Part shown: positions 52,505-55,145 of the stretch, piece after piece
Numbering within the stretch: position 1 is the stretch's first letter
How the letters are laid out: each line of letters starts with the position of its first letter
DNA from: an uncultured Allobosea sp.
Lineage (GTDB): Bacteria; Pseudomonadota; Alphaproteobacteria; Rhizobiales; Beijerinckiaceae
Assembly: GCF_945956895.1 (NCBI RefSeq)
Contig: NZ_CAMFJF010000025.1
Coordinates: 1-55,145, forward strand
Reading direction: 5' to 3'
Length of the DNA: 55,145 nt
Position numbers and translations under genes: made by a program
Notes under the pieces: generated by a model
Databases searched by the model: none
The model's input: only the letters and a program-made list of their open reading frames with translations
Told to the model about the DNA's origin: nothing

Positions 52505-52614
52505 GGCTTCTGAACTCGCGCGAGAGAAACACCTGCTTCCGCGGTGTCCGCTTGCGCGCGCCCTGTCAAGCCGCGGGGGCGTGACGAGCGGCCGAACGCT
52601 CCGCGGTCATGCGC

Positions 52615-54639
52615 TCAGCGCAATTGCGCGAGCGTGCCGCCGGCTTTCTCGATCAAGCCACGGATCTCGTCGCGCTGGCGCTTGAACTCGGCCAGTGTCG
52701 GGCCTTGCAGCTCGCGCCCGCGCGGCACGCGGATTTTCATCGGATTGACGAAATTGCCGTTGACCTTGACCTCGTAATGCAGGTGCGGACCGGTCGAGAG
52801 GCCGGTCGAGCCGAGATAGCCGATAACCTGGCCCTGCCGCACCTTGGCGCCTTTCACAATGCCGTTGGCGAAATTCGACTGGTGCGAATAGGTGGTGACG
52901 TAGCCGTTGGCATGTTCGATCACCGTGTGCTTGCCATAGCCGGACGACCAGCCGGCTTCCAGGACGGTCCCGTTGCCGGCGGCCAGGATCGGCGTGCCGA
53001 TCCGGTTCGACCAATCGACGCCGGTATGCATCTTCGAATAGCGCATGATCGGGTGGTAGCGCATGCCGAAGCCGGAGCGCAGCTCGCCATCGGCGATCGG
53101 CTTGCGCAGCAGGAACTTCTTCAGCGATTTGCCCTCTTCGTCGAAATATTCGATCAGCCCGTCGTCCGGGGCCTGATAGCGGAAGACGCGACGCGTCTCG
53201 CCATTGACCGTGAGGGTTGCGGACAGGATCTCGGCCCGCTCGCTCTCGTCCTCTTCGGTGAAGATCACCTCCAGATTGTCGCCGCCATGGACCCGCTGCT
53301 GGAAATCGAGATCGTAGGAGAAGATGCGGACCAGCTCGTCGATCAGCGGGCGCGGCAGGTCGTGCCGCGCGCCGGTCTCGTAGAGGCTCTCATAGAGACG
53401 GGCGCCGCCGGAGTCCTCATCCTCGTCGCCATCCTCGGTGTTGCGCCGCTGCGGCTTCTGCGGGCCGGCCACATCCTGGCGCGGCAGGTCGACGGGAACG
53501 AAGGCGCCCTTGTCGTTCATCGCGATGGTGCCGTCGGGTTGGCCGTTGCTGAGCAGCGAGACGCGCATGATCTGCCGGGGATCGACGGGGCGAGGGCCCG
53601 GTGCATAGAGCACCTGCAGCACCTGGCCGTCGGGCAGAGCCGAGGTGCGGATCTTGCCGCCGAAGGCTGCGATCATCGTCCGGATCTGCTCGGGCGCGAC
53701 GCCGGCGCCGCGCATGACCTGCTCGAAATTCTCGCCGCGCTTGGCCATCAGCAGCTTGTCCTCGACGAGCGGCTCGCGCGAGGCGGGGATCGGCGTCTTC
53801 GGCGCGTTGGTGACGTTCTCCGGGACGACGCGAACCTCGATGCCGGAGAAGCGGGTGTCCGTCGCGGGCGCATAGGCGAGGATGTCGGTGCCCGGCGTCG
53901 CCGTGCCGGTCAGCGTGCGGCTCAGCATCAATTGCGGCGGGATCGGCAGGGCGCGCTGGCGGCCTGAATTCGCCAGGTTGGCGCGCTCTTCCTCGACCTG
54001 CGAAATCACCTCGGCGTCGCTGAGCTGGGGCTTGCCGGAGGGTAGGGTCAGGTCGCTGAGATCGCGCTTGACGATGGTGACGTCGGCATCCGGCATGTCC
54101 TGGGCCGGCTCGGCATAGCGCTCCTCGGGCTGCCCGCCCTCGGCGAAGAGGCGCAGCGGATTGAAGGGCGGTATGTTGGTGGCATAGACGCCGGTGGTCA
54201 GCGACAAGTTGGAGGCGAGACGTACGAAGGGGCGGACGCGAATGACCTCGCGGTTGCCGGCGCGCTGCGACATCGGCGCCTTCAGCGTATGGCGCGCCGA
54301 CATGACCGGCTGGTCGGCTACCAGCTTGTCGGCCTTGCGCGCTCCGCCGCCATCGCCTGCGGCCGAGGAGGCGCGGATGGCGACAGTCTCGGGCTGCTCG
54401 GGATAACTGGTATCGCCGCGCATCGCGACCAGGATCGCCGCGCCGAGCAGGGCGGCACCACAGGAGCCGACGAGGGCGCAGGCGAAGAGCCAGCGCAGCG
54501 AGACGCCGCGGCGGTCCAATGGTTGCTGGCGCGAATCCCCGGGCTGGATCGGCGGCTCGATGCCGAGGTCGACCAGCAGGGCCGCCGCCTCGGGGGCAAG
54601 CGGCTCGACCGGCTGTGCGAACTCGGGATGGGCGTTCAT
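52615..54639 (-). CDS. Large M23-family metallopeptidase with membrane anchor
   Basis: A 674-residue envelope protein probably cleaving peptidoglycan cross-links during growth or division. A cytoplasmic N-terminus (about 48 residues) leads to one transmembrane helix (WLFACALVGSCGAALLGAAILVAM). A long disordered or linker region follows, with a LysM/opacity-like segment (EDKLLMAKRGENFEQVMRGAG) near residue 295. The LytM/M23 domain has KMHTGVDWSN near residue 538 and GPHLHYEVKVNG near residue 617, giving the His-Asp and HxH zinc ligands. The motifs are complete, so it should be active. The start MNAHPEFAQPV is preferred; 110 codons more are open. Confidence 0.92.
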   Translation of the reverse strand: MNAHPEFAQPVEPLAPEAAALLVDLGIEPPIQPGDSRQQPLDRRGVSLRWLFACALVGSCGAALLGAAILVAMRGDTSYPEQPETVAIRASSAAGDGGGARKADKLVADQPVMSARHTLKAPMSQRAGNREVIRVRPFVRLASNLSLTTGVYATNIPPFNPLRLFAEGGQPEERYAEPAQDMPDADVTIVKRDLSDLTLPSGKPQLSDAEVISQVEEERANLANSGRQRALPIPPQLMLSRTLTGTATPGTDILAYAPATDTRFSGIEVRVVPENVTNAPKTPIPASREPLVEDKLLMAKRGENFEQVMRGAGVAPEQIRTMIAAFGGKIRTSALPDGQVLQVLYAPGPRPVDPRQIMRVSLLSNGQPDGTIAMNDKGAFVPVDLPRQDVAGPQKPQRRNTEDGDEDEDSGGARLYESLYETGARHDLPRPLIDELVRIFSYDLDFQQRVHGGDNLEVIFTEEDESERAEILSATLTVNGETRRVFRYQAPDDGLIEYFDEEGKSLKKFLLRKPIADGELRSGFGMRYHPIMRYSKMHTGVDWSNRIGTPILAAGNGTVLEAGWSSGYGKHTVIEHANGYVTTYSHQSNFANGIVKGAKVRQGQVIGYLGSTGLSTGPHLHYEVKVNGNFVNPMKIRVPRGRELQGPTLAEFKRQRDEIRGLIEKAGGTLAQLR

Positions 54640-55116
54640 GGGGTGGCGGCTGCTTCTTGCGGGCTGTCTCGAAACCTCGATGGCAACCTCCGCTGCGGCG
54701 AAGGCGCCTTGAGCGCATCCTGACGAAAGTGCGCCAGGACCATGCCCGTGCCGGAAGCCGGAATCAATCCGTTCAGCCGTGGACGATCTCTTGTGCTGGG
54801 AGATTGCGGCTGTTTTGGGAAATGGCCGGCGCCCGGAGCGCGCACGCGCAAGCGCGTACCCTAAGCCGCCGGATACCGCCGGCCTTTCGTCTGCCGAAGG
54901 CCGCGGCTCGGGAGGCTGGGCGTTCGAAGGCGCGGTGGAGCCATTTCGACGAAAAACTTTGCATCGCAACAGGACCGATTGCGCGGAATGATCCTTGGCG
55001 CCCAGTCAGGCCAATCCGGGACCCCGTCAGAAACGTGAGAAAAGCGGTCTCCGAGCGGGCTTTGCGGGGTTGGGAAAAGAGAAATCCGGTCCGTCAAAAA
55101 AACTTCATCGAGCGTG
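54640..55116. other. Gene-free stretch upstream of a stable-RNA-type promoter
   Basis: About 480 bp with only low-quality open frames on both strands. It includes the M23 gene's own upstream region and a purine-rich run (GGGAAAAGAGAAATCC then a seven-A tract at about 55096-55102) just before the promoter at 55117, as expected for an UP-element-like region. No tRNA or other RNA fold was recognised. Confidence 0.5.
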
Positions 55117-55145
55117 TTGACTTGTGCTCTGGGCGTGTCCTATAA
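55117..55145 (+). promoter_or_regulatory. Strong sigma-70-type promoter, probably of an rRNA or tRNA operon beyond the window
   Basis: TTGACT, an 18-bp spacer and TATAA at the last five bases, the hexamer being completed outside the window. An A-tract lies about 15 bp upstream. Promoters of the form GTTGACT...CTATAA preceded by A-rich sequence stand before rRNA operons in Rhizobiales. The transcript itself is not in the window. Confidence 0.6.

Noticed and set aside
52609..53967. A 452-codon open frame antisense to the M23 peptidase
   Set aside because: Same reason: no motif, amino-acid makeup of an antisense frame.

Overview
The window is about 55 kb of GC-rich, tightly packed chromosome from an alphaproteobacterium of the order Hyphomicrobiales (Rhizobiales). 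The evidence is a complete acpXL/fabXL/lpxXL very-long-chain lipid A cluster, a 180-kDa-type NAD-glutamate dehydrogenase, an IalB-like secreted protein, DUF2794 and DUF1476 (F1-ATPase zeta inhibitor) proteins, the tesB-glnK linkage and the style of the intergenic palindromes. A Bosea-like genome is my best guess, but this is inference. Most of the window is housekeeping; I see no prophage, integrated plasmid, insertion sequence, CRISPR array or tRNA gene.

Layout. 0-3 kb: glnK (cut by the window edge, with a candidate sigma-54 promoter and NtrC site), tesB, a UbiH-type hydroxylase and a Trm112 protein. 3-11 kb: gdhB, an AhpD-like protein, a gene-free stretch with a candidate small RNA, DUF2794, a GNAT acetyltransferase and a Bax-inhibitor-1 membrane protein. 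11-21 kb: the conserved ybbP-ybbA/tesA divergon, an aldo/keto reductase, thpR-phhB, an RluA-type pseudouridine synthase, ftsY and yciB. 21-32 kb: an Xre-RES toxin-antitoxin pair with a palindromic operator, a short-chain dehydrogenase, DUF1232, a quinone oxidoreductase, an IalB-like protein, rlmN, ggt and a lemA-TPM-TPM operon. 32-39.5 kb: DUF1223 and the lipid A VLCFA cluster lpxXL, adh2XL, [orphan RHH antitoxin], fabG, fabF1XL, fabF2XL, fabZXL, acpXL, all on the minus strand. 39.7-45.6 kb: acnA, and divergently ccmABCDG for cytochrome c maturation. 45.7-49.8 kb: purC-lipoprotein-purS-purQ on the minus strand, then the F1-ATPase zeta inhibitor and an HpcH/HpaI aldolase. 49.9-55.1 kb: an AlkA-like glycosylase, gluQRS, an AEC carrier, a large M23 peptidase, and a strong promoter of stable-RNA type cut off by the window end.

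The most distinctive non-coding signal is a set of about twenty intergenic palindromic elements in several sequence families. Three families (A, B, C) share the same CGTCAT...ATGACG termini. They occur in 8 of the 10 convergent gene pairs (the other two pairs have under 25 bp between them) and in none of the 10 divergent gene pairs, as expected of 3'-end or terminator-like elements. One palindrome of another family appears to supply the start codon of a TPM-domain gene.

The most interesting protein-level signal is FabF2XL. It is a ketosynthase fold that has lost the nucleophilic Cys, one active-site His and the active-site Lys, and it is encoded directly beside an intact ketosynthase. The pair resembles the KS/chain-length-factor pair of type II polyketide synthases and may form the C28 acyl elongation machine.
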